NCBI GenBank assembly: GCA_001910725.1
Contig: MJGA01000005.1
Span: forward strand, 806,001-870,000
Length of the DNA stretch: 64,000 nt
Origin: Phanerodontia chrysosporium
Lineage: Eukaryota > Basidiomycota > Agaricomycetes > Polyporales > Phanerochaetaceae
Direction of reading: 5' to 3'
The notes below the pieces were generated by a model, which saw nothing but the letters and a program-made list of their open reading frames with translations, searched no databases and was not told the DNA's origin. Every line of letters begins with the position of its first letter. The stretch's first letter is position 1. This document shows positions 1 to 15,491 of the stretch, piece after piece. The position numbers and the translations under genes were made by a program.

Positions 1-2085
1 CTGGATCGTGCATCTGTCCAGTGGCTGGAGCAGTATCTCATCGCCCAGAAGCGTGTGACATGCCTCATCGTCAGTCACGACTCCGGGTACGTCCATAGTC
101 CATGAGGTGGTCTCTGTGCGTCTCTGATGTGCCTGGTCAAGGTTCCTGGACAATGTCACAACCGACATTATTCACTACGAGAGCAAGAAGCTTGTTTACT
201 ATCCAGGCAACCTATCTACCTTCGTGGAGAAGCACCCTGAGGCGAAGTCGTACTACACCCTTGCCGCGACCTCGGTTAAATTTTCGTTCCCGCCTCCTGG
301 CTCGCTCATGGGTGTTCGCAGCAACACAAGAGCCATTTTGAAGATGACGAACTGTACCTTCACTTACCCCGGAAGGAGTACCCCTAGCTTGTACAACGTC
401 AGTTGTGCGTTGTCCCTCTCGAGGTGCGTTTGCGTGCATGTAAGATCGGTGGGGTACCATCTGATGTACTGTCTGCAGCCGCGTGGGGATCATAGGTCCT
501 AATGGTGCGGGTAAATCCACCCTCGTCAAACTTCTTACTGTAAGTGGTTAGACGGCACTCGATCTGCCCTCATGCTTACCGTTTTCCAGGGCGAAACCGA
601 GCCTCAGGAGGGAACTGTGTACAAGCACCCGTCTTTGCGTATCGGCTATGTGTCCCAGCATGCCACTCACCACATTGGTTCGTTCCGGCTCAGCTAATTG
701 TCGCAGCTGATGGCCCTGACAATCGCACTGTAGAGCGACACTTGGAAAAGACACCCATCCAATACATTCAGTGGCGGTTCCAAGATGGCCATGATCGTAT
801 GCTAATTTTTGTTGCTGCATCGCGGTATGGGCACTAACGGGAATGCGCATCGTTGCAGGTGAAATCCTGGAGAAGGCGACTAGGGTGCTCACTGATGCCG
901 AGAAGGCGCAGATGGAGGTCGAGTTCGTCGGCAAAAACGGACAGCGCCGCAAGCTCGAGGTATGCGCCTGTCTTGCTAATGATTCCGACACTGTCGCTGA
1001 ACCTCCTGCCTCTCTTCCAGCTGATCATGGGTCGCCAAAAGTTGAAGAAGTCCTTCCAGTACGAGGTCAAGTGGAGAGGTGCGAGGCGTGCTCGTGGAAA
1101 GAAGCTTTGCTTGCTGACAGTTGACCCTAAGGCCTGGATCACCGTTTCAACACGTGGATACCACGAGAAGAACTCATCGAGAAGGGATTCACCAAGGTCG
1201 TCCAGCAGTTCGATGACCTAGAGTCATCCCGCGAGGGTGCTGGTACACGAGATACCTCTGCCCATGTCGTCCGCAAGCATCTCGAGGATATCGGGCTCGA
1301 CGGCGATATCGCGCAGTACAACGAGATTGCCGGCTTGTCTGGAGGTATGGTTATCGTATGGTGCGTATGAGATCCGGCACGCTGACCCGACTGCCTGCAG
1401 GTCAGAAGATCAAGCTCGTCATTGCGGCCTGTTTGTGGAACAACCCGCAGGTGAGTACGCAGGGCTGTTGCGTTCCACCCTGGCCTAACCGCGCCACGCT
1501 AGATCTGTGTGCTGGATGAGCCGAGTAACTTCTTGGACCGTGAAGCCCTCGGAGGGCTCGCGGTCGCCATTCGCGACTGGGCGGGTGCAGTTGTACGTCT
1601 ACATCCTCACGCTCGCCGTGCCCGACAAGCCGTGCTGATCGCACCATTACAGGTCATCATTTCTCACAACGAGGAATTCGTGTCTGCACTGTGTGCGTCT
1701 GAGATTGCTAGCATGTCTTTCCCGCGTTGACTGAGCATACCTCTTCTTCTTCCCTATAGGCCCCGAGATCTGGCACGTTGATGCGGGCCGGGTCACACAC
1801 AAGGGCAAAGCGACTGTCGTTGAGGATGCGTTCGCAGACCCCAAGTCCGCGCGCGGCAGCGGTACCAATACGCCTGCACGCTCACGCCTGCAGACCCCGG
1901 CTGCGTCAGCTGCCGCGACTCCTGCAGGCAGTGGCGCGGAGGGCGACGCCGCGGCGGTTCCGGTCAAGAAGAAGAAGAAGATGACGCGTAACCAGCTCAA
2001 AGCGCAGGAGGAACGCAGGCGCGTCCGAAAGCTTAACTGGCTTACCTTCGGAGGTCCGAAGCCGGAGGACACCGATAGCGATTAG
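1..2085 (+). CDS. NEW1: New1/Elf1-type ABC-F ATPase (translation factor family), 3' part
   Basis: The gene starts before the window. Model exons: 1-86, 142-422, 479-539, 590-677, 734-796, 859-959, 1021-1078, 1132-1344, 1401-1450, 1503-1592, 1653-1692, 1760-2085. The product begins inside the first ABC domain (IVSHDSGFLDNV) and contains the complete second one: Walker A GPNGAGKST, signature LSGGQ, Walker B CVLDEPSNFLDR and the switch histidine in ISHNEEF. A chromodomain-like insertion (YEVKWRG...FNTWIPREEL) sits inside ABC2, as in eEF3 and New1. The C-terminus is a lysine-rich stretch followed by MTRNQLKAQEERRR and an acidic end. The DWAGAVVIISHNEEFVSALC segment and the tail resemble New1/Elf1 more than eEF3 itself. 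Family knowledge: these are ribosome-associated ATPases acting in translation elongation/termination and linked to mRNA export. The assignment to New1 rather than eEF3 is an inference; membership of the family is clear. Confidence 0.82.
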
Positions 2086-2637
2086 ATTTGGGCTACATCC
2101 GTCGCTTTGCCATATATTCCCGCTAGACTAGCTAAGTTATTCAGTTACATTAGACCGGTAGATATTGCATAGAGGGTTCCACAGGGATTACTGTAACTAT
2201 CCACGAGACAAGGCTGAAGCTTTGTGCTTGCGTCGAAGTCTTCGTTCGCTGGGCGATACCGCTGCCATGACGCTGCTCTTATTGCCGTGGACGGCCCCGC
2301 CTCCGCTAGCGGGCCAAGGCGTCGGCATCAGGGGACAACGGTAGTTCCGTTAGCGGTTTCGACCTGCGCAACGATTGGTTGCCCTGCAGATTTAAGACCC
2401 GAATTCCAGGGCTGCGAGTGTCGCTGGTGCCACAAAGTGCCAAGACATCTCGTTGCCGTCGCGCTATAAAGCCTCAGATGCGACATTTTACGTTCCTCAT
2501 CCTCCGCAACCGCCAGGTCCGCCCTCGGGTCGTCTCTCTGTTGTTTGCTTGCCACCGCGAACAGCTATCCTTATACCCCCAGTATACCTCGTTCAGTGCC
2601 TTGCTGACGCCACTCACTCCTTTGATACTCTAAAATC
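2086..2637. other. Intergenic; promoter and 5' leader of the AA9 gene
   Basis: No open frame with coding character was found. The stretch holds the 3' end of the upstream gene and the promoter of the secreted oxidase downstream, including a TATA-like element at 2465-2470. Confidence 0.6.
2465..2470 (+). promoter_or_regulatory. TATA-like box upstream of the AA9 gene
   Basis: TATAAA lies about 170 bases before the AA9 start codon, followed by a pyrimidine-rich leader. Strongly inducible secreted-enzyme genes in basidiomycetes often have such a box; the assignment is by position only. Confidence 0.4.
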
Positions 2638-4036
2638 ATGATCGCTCTCCCTTTGATCGCTCTCGCCACTGCCCTCGGCTCGTCGCTCCTTCCAGGAGCC
2701 GAAGCTCATGGATTGGTGAAGATCGTCAACATCGGTGGCCAGGACTATCCTGCCTGGAACCCAAACACAGATCCGTACGTGGGAGCCCTGCCGGGGTGTG
2801 TCGGCACGCTCACTTTGCGGATCACAGATACCTTGATCCTCTGCCCCAGCGCGTCACGCGCAAGGTGCCCGACGACGGACCTGGTATGGCCATAACCACT
2901 CTTTCGCCCTGTTTTCTCCCATGAACTTACAAGCTGCATAGTTATCGATGTTACCAGCCCGACCTGGCGTGCAACCAAGGCGGCGAGTCCGGTGCGCCTC
3001 TTGTGGCAGATGCCGCCGCAGGCAGTCCAGTCACATTCCAGATGGACAGGGTACGTTACCAAGGCATTGTTAGCGCATCGTGTGTTGATATCCTGTGCAT
3101 TATCTAGTGGCCAAGTGGTACGTCGTGCAACGTTAGAGTCCAGCAGTCAAGTACTTGACAGACGTTTTCCCAGACCACCTGGGACCCGTTTTCCATTACA
3201 TGGCGGACTGTGAGGGTGATTGTACCACTTTCGACGCTACCCAGGCCAAGTGGTTCAAGATCTACCAAGATGGTTTCGACGGTGGTCTCTGGGCCACGAC
3301 CAAGTTGATTGCTAGTGAGTGGTCCTTATCTAGCTTTGCTACCAGCGGGGCTAAGCTCCCGTGTATAGACAACTTGGAAGTTACCGTGACTATCCCCGCC
3401 GAACTCAAACCTGGCCAATACGTACGTCCTTATTATGTCATTAGTACGCCATGGGCTAATATGGACGGTTTCGCAGCTGCTTCGCCATGAACTGTATGGG
3501 CTTCGACGATTCAAACAGAGACGCTTTACTAATGATGACATGTAGCGTCGCCCTCCACGACATTACCCAGCCGCAGTTCTACCCTGCTTGCGCGTAAGGT
3601 GTTTTCGCCCGATCGGACCGACTGCAGGCGCTGACCACTGTACAGCCAAATCAACGTCTCAGGTAGCGGTACTCAGGTGCCAGACCCGTCTGCTCTCGTG
3701 AGCATCCCGGGTGTCTACAACGGCTTCAACTGGCCCGACATCTGGTCGGAGAGCTTCACCGGCTTCACGCTTCCCGCACCTGCGATCGCAAACTTTGTAA
3801 GCGGGGGCGCCAGCTCGCCTGCACCTGCACCATCCTCCCAGGACCCTGCGCCTTCCGCACCCAGCACGACTCCCGCGCCCGCGCCCAACACTTCCGATGC
3901 TGCGCCGGCGGCGTCCTCTACCGGGAAGGCCAAGTGCAAGACACGCAAGACAAAGCGCAGCACGTCCGAGAAGGCTGCGCGCCGGGCTCGTCGGCATGCA
4001 GCAGCTGCTGGCCACGCGAAACGCCAACACCACTGA
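2638..4036 (+). CDS. AA9 lytic polysaccharide monooxygenase (former GH61), with an apparent one-base frameshift
   Basis: Secreted copper enzyme that oxidatively cleaves cellulose. Model exons: 2638-2774, 2828-2883, 2942-3050, 3108-3117, 3174-3314, 3369-3421, 3477-3493, 3546-3593, 3646-4036. A signal peptide ends at ALGSSLLPGAEA, so the mature protein begins with His (HGLVKIV), the first copper-brace ligand. The second ligand is the His of WPSDHLGPV and the axial Tyr is in QFYPACAQI. A Ser/Pro/Ala-rich linker follows the catalytic domain. There is no CBM1; the protein instead ends in a strongly basic tail rich in Lys, Arg and His. Exon 4 is only 10 bases. Within exon 3 the frame changes between DVTS and PDLACN, as if one C were missing at 2958-2960; exon phases also require one extra base there. 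This is either an assembly error or a true inactivating change. Confidence 0.85.
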
Positions 4037-4954
4037 GTGCAAAGCCTTGCAGGGTCCTGCGGCACAGACTGGGCATAGGGCACCCTGCGTCGGCGCCGGC
4101 TCGCCCAGAGTGATCTTTCTTCGATTTGCTTCCGGGAAGCGCCTTGCACTGCAGCAGTACGGGATTGATTCCGCGAACGTGTTGTTTGTGTGGCACTAGA
4201 GGGATCGACTCCCTCCTTGTCTGTACCGACTTCTCCATTATTCCCAAGCGTCGCATATACCCCTCCACGGTCTCCCAATTTATCGGCGTGCCTTTCTGTT
4301 GCTCGACACGCTCACGTCGCCTTCGACGTCAGTGCATGCACACGACACGTTTCATGTTGCTGCTCCAGTCCTACTCCAGCTCTCCATTGCAGTCTGCTCG
4401 GCCGTCAACACGTTCTAAACGCGTTACCAGCGTCAGGGTTGATGTATGATGGGTGTGTCCCAGAATCACAAGGACTGAGAGCATGAGAATGAACAGATTG
4501 GCGTGCCCAGATGTGCGCCGAGAGTCCGGAGCCGCTTAGAGAAAAGGAATCGATAGGTGTCATTAGAGCGGTGACCGAGATATGGAATATGAGCTAATAA
4601 ACAAAATAAATACATCGGCACCAGCCTGCATAAGGGAAGGATAAAGTAGCAAATAGCTATAATGTAGGTGAATACTAAACGAGTGTGTGTTCCCTAAGTG
4701 AAGAATAACTTGGTGTGGTGTAAATACAGTGCGGTGGGGGTTAGTCCAATGTGTGCGGGCGTGAGAATGAGATACATAACGACGTCAAATAGATGGTGGC
4801 GATAAGGTAAATGAGATAGTAGTCCATGCTTCGTAGCCAAACGGCTCGTTCAATTGGCCTTGCGCAGAACGACTGGAGGGGTAGAGAACGGCAAAGTTCA
4901 TGTGCTCGCTCACGAGGGTCGAGCAGGGGATCGATTGCTGATGGATAACAATGA
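4037..4954. other. Convergent 3' intergenic region
   Basis: Lies between the 3' ends of the AA9 gene (plus) and the homeodomain gene (minus). It is AT-richer than the flanking genes, with short unconnected open frames only. Nothing recognised. Confidence 0.5.
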
Positions 4955-6496
4955 TTACCGCGAACGGCTTGGAGACCTGCGCTCGCGGTCGTCGTGACTT
5001 TGTGCCCGGTATTGCGAGGACGAGGACGAGGGAATGGGGCGGCCGTACGCGTCGCGCGGGCCGGGCATGTACCCGGCGCCGGCCATGGAGATCGAACTCA
5101 TGGGGGCCACGCCCCCGTACGCGCTGCCGCTGCCTGGCAGGACTTGTGATGCAGGGGAGGCGACCGACGAGCCTGCGCCGGGTGCGGGACCTGCGGTGAA
5201 TGGTTCTGTGGCGGGGGGCGGTTGCGCACTTGCGGCCTGCCGACTGCTCTGTCGCATCGCCTGTCTTTTGTTCTGGAACCTGCAGTGTTCATTTTGAAAC
5301 ATTAATGAAACCGTAAATACCCCTGGTATAAAGCAGCGGGGTCGACGTACCAGATCTGCACACTCCTTGCGGACATCCCCAACTTCCTGGCTAACTCGAC
5401 GCGCTCTTCGGTCGATGGAAACGCTGTCCGGTTATATGTCTCATTGAGAACTTTCAATTGCTCTGCATCTGCTCGCATGGGTCGGGGATTAGTTTGGTAG
5501 ACGTCAACCGAGGTGAGCAACAGAGGCGTACCTGCCCGCTTGCGCTTCTTCTTAATTGTCGGCTCGACGCTGTTCACAGATTCGCGGTCATATTCCGATG
5601 GTGCCAGCGGCGGTCGTGCGTATGGAGCCGTCCCATGTATGGATCCCACTCGTGATGGCATTGTCCGGTCGACGGACGTAGAGGGACGACGAGGGAGCAT
5701 CGACCCGCTCTGCGTGTCGTATGGCGCCGTCGAGACAGGTGAGGCTACTATCCTCGGATCGGAGGGAGCGTAGAACTGCTGCTGTTGTGGCATCTGTCCT
5801 GAGGCATATGAGCCATATTGGACGGGGTATCCAGCAGCAGATGTCGAACGTATGTGGGGGGCTTGTCCCATGGTTTGCGATGGAATGGCCGGCTGGTTGA
5901 AGAGCTGACCTTGGTGAGCGCCGAGCGGCGGGAGGGTGCGCGAGTCGGCGGGGTTCTGCGGAAATGCCGAGGGCGTCCGCGAAGAGTACGTCTGATAGTT
6001 AGTATTTTGCCCTTGGTATCGTGTATCCGACGCGAACTGATTTGCTTGGGCGTGGTGCGTAGCAGCTAGCGAAAGAGCAGACGCAGATCAGGCTGAAGGA
6101 CAGCGTACACGCAGACCCAGGAGCGACTCACTCGGGTTCGACTGCCATCCTGGCTGCCCGTACTGTCCTAGTCCATAATCGCCGCGGGGCTGCGTCGGGT
6201 CTTGTGTGAACTGGTTGGTGGGGAACGCATCGGGCGCTGCTCGAGGAAACGTCAACTCTTGTTCAATGAAGCATAACAACGGCATAGTACAGACCTGGAG
6301 AATGTGAGGTTCGAAACGGCAGATGAAGAGGAGGTAGGATAGTGCGCCCACCCTGGCCCATATTAAAGAAACCGCCTCGCCGCGGAGCGCTACTGGAGTT
6401 GTGGGGGTTAGGAGTGTTGTTGCCTGCAACGTTCGGGCTGCGTCGTGAGGGCCTTCCAAAGCAACCAATATGAAAGTGATCGTCAGGATGCGACAT
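4955..6496 (-). CDS. Homeodomain transcription factor
   Basis: Nuclear DNA-binding protein. Model exons from the 3' side: 4955-5279, 5351-5468, 5532-6065, and 6132 upward to an N-terminal exon starting near 6496 (MSHPDDHFHIG). Splicing at 5531/5468 and 5350/5279 joins KKKRKRADAEQLKVLNETY to TAFPSTEERVELARKLGM and SARSVQIWFQNKRQAMRQ, a complete homeodomain with the invariant WFQNxR of helix 3. The flanks are low-complexity: Gln/Pro/Ser-rich N-terminally and Ser/Gly/Arg-rich C-terminally. The intron between the N-terminal exon and 6132-6260 is not resolved; a 37-base GTCTGT intron and an intron of about 90 bases are both possible. It is not one of the paired mating-type homeodomain genes as far as context shows (no divergent partner). 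Targets are unknown. Confidence 0.85.
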
Positions 6497-7605
6497 GGGG
6501 ACTTATAAGCGAAAGTAAGGTATTTATCGAAGAAGCCTCTCGAGGATTCTCCGGCTTTAGTACCTCCCGCCATGCAGACACGCAGCGGAACACACGACTC
6601 GAGGAACCACGAGCAAGAAACGCGGTAGCAGTGCAAACGGAGGTCGAGCCTGGGAAAAAGGGGCAAAACCCGGGGCAAAGCGCACAAGTGTCGGCAGGCA
6701 ACGAGCAGGAGAAGATACGTACGTCAGGGTGGCAATCCTCTTGAGGGACAACGGGTGCCGGGGCTAGCAGAGACGTTCCGCGGAGAGTGCGTGGCGGGTG
6801 GAGGTTTGGTGCAGGAGTCTGTAGATGTTTGGCTATTATGATCTCATCTGAGCGTGACGAGAAGGTGGTCGGGGAACCAGTCCTCGTTTTATACACGCTG
6901 CTGGCTCGTCTGGTTCGGAAAGGCCTCGTGTTCGGGTGCGACTTCTGTGGGTTCAGAATGCGGTGTCTGTGGAAGACGGATCAGGCTTCCTAGGTTTCAG
7001 GGACCGAGAGAGACCGCAATGCGAGTCCTCTTCTCCGCACGACGTACCCTGAGTGCAGCGGCGGGGCATCCCACAAGCAGCCGCCGGGGTGACCCAGCTT
7101 TGTCGCCAGATTTGGTCTGGGAGACATCGGTTAACCCAGTGGCACGATCTCGATTCAAGGTCGCCAATCGAGGTTAGGTGTAGCCCGAGGCAAGCATTGA
7201 AACGTAAGACTGCGGTCCTCGAAGTCAATTCTTACGAGCCGTGCAGTTGATCAAGATGATCCTAGCTTGACCTTCATGACCTCTGCGCAGAAATGAAAAA
7301 AGGATCGACATGGATTGCGGCTGAGCGGGGTCGCTGCATGAGCAGACGAGGGGTCTGCGGTACCTACGATGTATACACAGTGCGGTCTCTGGGGACAAAG
7401 TCTCGGAGAGAGCGGCGGCACACCAGAGACGGTTTCAGCGACCGCCGTCACGGCCCTGCGTGATCCGCCCGTGACAGTGCTCGTGACGGTGATGTCGGGT
7501 CACGCTTCCTTTCGCGACAATCTCAGCGCGCACCGCTCCGGCGCTTGTCACGCATTTACGTCCCCAGGCTCCGCGACGTCGACGTCCTCGCCGTCGAGCG
7601 CGACG
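6497..7605. other. Divergent promoter region, homeodomain gene / NDR kinase
   Basis: About 1.1 kb between two divergently transcribed genes. A 137-codon minus-strand open frame at 6483-6896 is pyrimidine-rich and lacks domains; I read it as leader sequence. An in-frame upstream ATG for the kinase exists at 7369, so its N-terminus could be longer. Nothing else recognised. Confidence 0.5.
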
Positions 7606-11360
<3,755 letters not shown>

Positions 11361-12652
11361 ACCGTATCCCACGCACGCGTTTGCGGCCACCATGCAGCAG
11401 GACGTGGCGCATTCCAGCCCTGACAGCCTTCTAGGTGGATGCAACCGCACCTGGCACAGGCTAGACAATGCCAGCATCCCGTACCACCCGCGCGACACAT
11501 ACCCTTTTACGCCTTGTTTACGATATCTGATGACTCCTTCACGACGCTCATGACCCGTTACGACCTTTGCTCTATCTAACCTTTTATGTATTCCTTTGCT
11601 CGTACCCCGCCCCCTCAGAGCTCCTGCAAATCCAACATATGCATGTATCTAAGGCTCCTGATCGCCCAATAAAACTGTATCTGCGATTGTACAGCGGCCT
11701 GCGGGAGTTATCTCGTCGCCGAAGCTCCGTTCTCGTCGGTGCCTGTTTGAGCGGCGTCCGCCGGGGCCACAACTTTGAATGGCGTGGCCTCGGCGCGAGG
11801 GCGTCGTCACCCGCCAGGCCAATCCCGCGTGGCAATCTAATCAGTGCGCATTTGACGCGGCCTCGTTGCACGACGGTTTCTGGACACCGCACATCGCCCG
11901 TGCATAGCAATCGGCCCTCCAGTGCAGCTCGCCACGGCCAGCCGCCGCCGCGTGTTGCAGCAGCCCGCCGGAAGTTCGCGCGCACGGACCGCGTGGGTGC
12001 CGCATTGCGCGGCGAACGCGGTGGATGGGGGGGCCTCCCCGCCTGCCATGCAGTGGGCAATCGAGTGGCCGGGCGCGGACGCAATTCAGCTCTGCTGCTT
12101 CCGAGTCCGCCAGGGTCTGCGCGTGCGCAGCGTGTTTGTCGCATGTGTAGCGTTGTTTGAGCGCGAAGGGGCAACCGGAGCCAGAGTCGCTGTGGCATCG
12201 CTCGTCGAATAAGGTTTTGCCCTGCGTCCGCCGCCGGTGCAGTGGGCGGCAGTGGCGTTGGGCAGTGGGCACACCCTGGGGGCTCTCACGGCGGCGCGTA
12301 CGGCGAGGACACACGTTCCCCTGTACATAATAGCGCAGCGTGGTGCGGGGCGCGGCGGGAGCAGGCCTTGTGGCCTTGTGTGCTGCTGGGTGTCGGCGGC
12401 GAGCGGGGGAGACCTGCAGAGGACCTTGTCCCCAGCGTGAGAGGCGAACGTACAGACCTGCCATATGCGGCGGGAAGCCGCGAGCCCAGCCACCAGATGC
12501 GGAAGGTGTTGTCGTTCACCGTTTGTCGCGGAGTTTTCCATCTGAAGGCTCTGACCGCTAACCTGTCGTGCGCATAGCGAGGGCATCAATATCTCCAGAT
12601 TATATACATTGTACAAAGCGTCCGTGGTCGCATGCTTCCATTGGTATCTCGC
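11361..12652. other. GC-rich intergenic region between convergent genes
   Basis: The kinase and the chitinase converge here. Long open frames overlap on both strands (for example 11584-12198 and 11841-12464 minus, 11567-12160 plus). None has a recognisable domain or a splicing continuation, and high GC alone explains the lack of stops. I see no supported gene. Confidence 0.55.
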
Positions 12653-14392
12653 TTACTCCATTCCGTTGCGCATATTGTCAAACTGGCTGCCCTCGTACTG
12701 CAGCCAGTTCGGCGTCGTGTCGAGCGGGCCCATCGCGCCTTTAACGACGGCCACGAGACTGCGGCCGGGCTGGGGCTCCTTGCCGTGTCCGCGCTCCATG
12801 CCCTCGCGCTCGCCGTTCTTGTCTCCGGAGAGCTCCCAGAACATGCTCCCGCCAAGGCCTTCGCGCGCGATCCACGCGCCCTTTGCTGCGCCGACCTTTT
12901 CGCTGTCGAAGCTCACCATCTCGCGCGTCTGGTAGTTGTACGTCCAGCTCGCGACAGCCGCGTCGTCCTGCAGCACGTACGACCCCGGAAGCGGAAGTGC
13001 GCGGTAGTCGTACACGCCCGACTCCCAGCTGCCCGGGCCAAGTCCCTGGAAGGGCGTGCCCGGCCCGTCGGTGTTCATGAAGGAGCGACCGTAGAGGGGT
13101 ATGCCCAAAATAAGCTTGTGTCGTGGTACACCTTGTTCAATGTACCAGTTGATCGCTTGTGATGCGCTGATGGGCCCGCCGAACAGGTTCGCTTGATGGT
13201 TGGCAATGCTGTCCCATGAACCGGCTACGGGACGTGAGCTCAAGCGGAGGCGAGAATGAATGTAAACTCACAGAAGTCGTAAGCCATCATGTTCCAAAAG
13301 TCTAGCACTGCGTCCATTTCTCGCACGAAGAGCTTCTTGTAGTTGTCTGGACCACATGGCGCAGCAATCTAGCAAGATTGGTTGTCAGCCGGGAGCAACG
13401 TCCTAGAAGGGAAGGTCACGCACGGTGAGCAAGAAGCGATAGTTTGCTCCCTTTTTCGCTGCATGCTGATCAAGAGCCAAGCGCATCTCCCGCAACAGTT
13501 CTACGTATCCCCTGGCCTGGGCCTCGTTCGACGGATATTCGTAGTCCACGTCCAGACCGTCCAGACCATGGTCTTCCATTAGGCGAATTGACGACGCAAC
13601 AAACTTTGCCCTGAGCGCGGGGTTGACGACGACGGGATGGAAAGACGGTGAGTAGGTCCACCCTCCAATGGACAAGAGAACTTTCAGATGGCGGTGTTGC
13701 TTCTTCAACTTGTAGATCGCTTTGAAGTTGCCGTAGAGGTTCTTGCCCGGTTCGCCCCACGAGTCGCCCTCGTAATGGATCTCCTGGTCTGCCCAGGTGT
13801 CCGAGAGGAATACTTCTCCGCTGTCAGGCCTGATATTCGCGAACGCATAGAGAATATGTCTGTGACGACCGGTGGTGAGCAAGCGCCGTGTAGTGGATCC
13901 AGTCAACGCACGTCAAGTCCTGCGCAGGAATCTTGTGTGGTGGGAACTTGCGTCCGTAGATACCCCTGCAGGCCATTAGCCAGAATCTACAGTAAGTCAG
14001 AAGAAACTCACCAATTGACCAAGCTATTGCACGCGTGAGCAGAGCACGACCGAGAACTGTGGAAACACTCACTATCCGACGCTGTACTTTCCGTTACCAG
14101 GCATCTCCGTGGTGTTGGCAACACTGGTTGTGGGTATGGCTTCGTCTAGAGTTTGCTCTACCGTTGAATTGGTCTCTATGACCGCCGGTGCTGTGCCTTC
14201 AAGAGGTCGTCTATGCTCCACGGACCACTGGCCGGCCTTGTAGGACACGAGCGCGGTCAGGCAAAGCGCAGCGAGGATGAGAAGAGGCTTTTGAAGCTTC
14301 GAGTGCCTGCGCTGAGGAGGCTGTGTGGACGGGGCTGTGTACTCGCCCTGTGATTGCTGGTCGTCGGTGGGGACAGGTTCGTACGCAGCCAT
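12653..14392 (-). CDS. GH18 chitinase, N-terminally membrane-anchored
   Basis: Hydrolyses chitin, probably in cell-wall remodelling. Model exons (minus): 14073-14392, 14012-14023, 13912-13965, 13424-13859, 13272-13368, 12653-13224, giving 496 residues. A cytosolic-looking N-terminus with a QRRHSKLQ basic patch precedes one hydrophobic segment ([18 protein letters not shown]), predicting a type II membrane anchor instead of a cleaved signal. The catalytic barrel starts at VGYLVNWGIYGRKF and includes [21 protein letters not shown], the catalytic [10 protein letters not shown] motif (Glu as acid), MAYDFSGSWD and [10 protein letters not shown]. Exon 2 is a 12-base microexon that restores VNW. No chitin-binding module is seen. 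The start at 14392 is chosen because upstream in-frame codons lie in a repeat-containing leader. Confidence 0.92.
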
Positions 14393-14510
14393 CTGGGCCG
14401 AATACCGCGTCTCGACTCTGCTCGCACGGCGGTTCTGACCCTGGCAGACGCCCGCAAGACGCGTGAAGTCATGCTTTTCCCACGGCTTCCACGGGCGATC
14501 CTCGCCAATC

Positions 14511-14550
14511 GACCATCTCAGCGTCGACCATCTCAGCGTCGACCATCTCA
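14511..14550. repeat. Short tandem repeat, 15-base unit, about 2.7 copies
   Basis: The unit GACCATCTCAGCGTC occurs at 14511 and 14526, with a partial third copy at 14541. It lies 120-160 bases upstream of the chitinase start, in its leader or promoter. It may be a simple replication-slippage repeat or a repeated protein-binding site. Confidence 0.85.
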
Positions 14551-14651
14551 CCACAGGGCTGTCGTCTTGATTATGTTGTCGGACGCTGACTCTGTGGAGA
14601 CTACATATTTTTGTATATTCACAACAAAACTGATGTGCCATCACAGACTAC

Positions 14652-15491
14652 CTAGCACAAGCATGGTAGATGGAGCGACTGCATTGAGCACGACTCGCCC
14701 GTCGGCTGGTCATTCCCGTACTGCAGGTAAATCGAATAGAAGTCGGGGTCGCTCGTCGCACATGCAAGGAAGTTGAGTTCTCGCGGGTTGTTCGTGATGA
14801 TCGTGTCTCCTTCCAGCTGCCAATCCGTCGTCGACGCGGTCTTGTTGAACGTCAAGGGCTTGTACGACGTCGTGGCACCGGTTTGCACATTCAAGTACAA
14901 CCCCGAGCCGTCCGTGAGCTGGATGGTCCCGCCTGAAATCGCGAAGTAACCCGAGGATGCCTCCGGTCCCAGCACTGGCGATCCGCCTGGTGCGTTCCAC
15001 GGTCAGTACTCGTATGTACAGCACATGAATAGTGACGTACCGTGGTCTTGCAGGTAGAAGTGGTATACAGGGTCGTTCACCGAGCGAATCTGCGAGCCTG
15101 TGGGTGCTGGCGCGGTGACGCTCGTCGAGGACGCTGGTCCAGTAGGCGGCGGAGGCGGCGGCACCACGCTGGTGACAGTGGTTGGCGCGCTCGATGCACT
15201 AGAGACAGTGGCGGTCCCTGGGATGCACTGCGAGTAATCTTCAACATGTCGTGAGTAACGCTGTATTTCCAAACGCAGGAATCAGTTCTCTCACAGGGAT
15301 TCAAGACGGTGCATGTGCTTCCGGAGGCGCATGTCGTTGCCCCGGTCCTAAAGACATCATCAGCGCGGCTGTCGTAGCCACCAGAATCGTGTGGCGCACC
15401 ATCCTGTACCCCCACACTGGCCCCAGACCGGGGACTGCGCCAGAGCGCCGGCTGTGAAGGCCGCAATAGCAGCATATACCGCAAGTTTCAT
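14652..15491 (-). CDS. Secreted CBM1 protein with uncharacterised C-terminal domain
   Basis: Model exons (minus): 15400-15491, 15295-15347, 15041-15238, 14652-14986, giving 225 residues. A signal peptide (MKLAVYAAIAAFTAGALA) is followed directly by a family 1 cellulose-binding module: WGQCGGTGWTGATTC, then CASGSTCTVLNPYYSQC, with the Cys and aromatic residues of that fold. A Ser/Thr/Pro linker with six consecutive prolines follows. The last ~130 residues (DPVYHFYLQDH...GYFAISGGTIQL) form a domain I cannot assign; it has no catalytic motif I recognise. It is probably an extracellular plant-cell-wall-binding protein. It is co-oriented with the chitinase and separated from it by about 260 bases. 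A TATA-like element lies about 55 bases upstream of the start codon. Confidence 0.88.

Noticed and set aside
6483..6896. 137-codon minus-strand frame upstream of the homeodomain gene
   Set aside because: It lies in pyrimidine-rich leader sequence, overlaps the better supported start at 6496 in another frame and shows no domain.
11567..12616. Several 170-207-codon open frames overlapping on both strands
   Set aside because: The region is GC-rich, frames are open in many directions at once, composition is Arg/Pro/Ala-rich, and no domain, signal peptide or splice continuation was found.
14393..14644. Upstream in-frame start for the chitinase at 14644
   Set aside because: It would translate the tandem repeat and place ~84 unrelated residues before the membrane anchor; 14392 fits family layout better.
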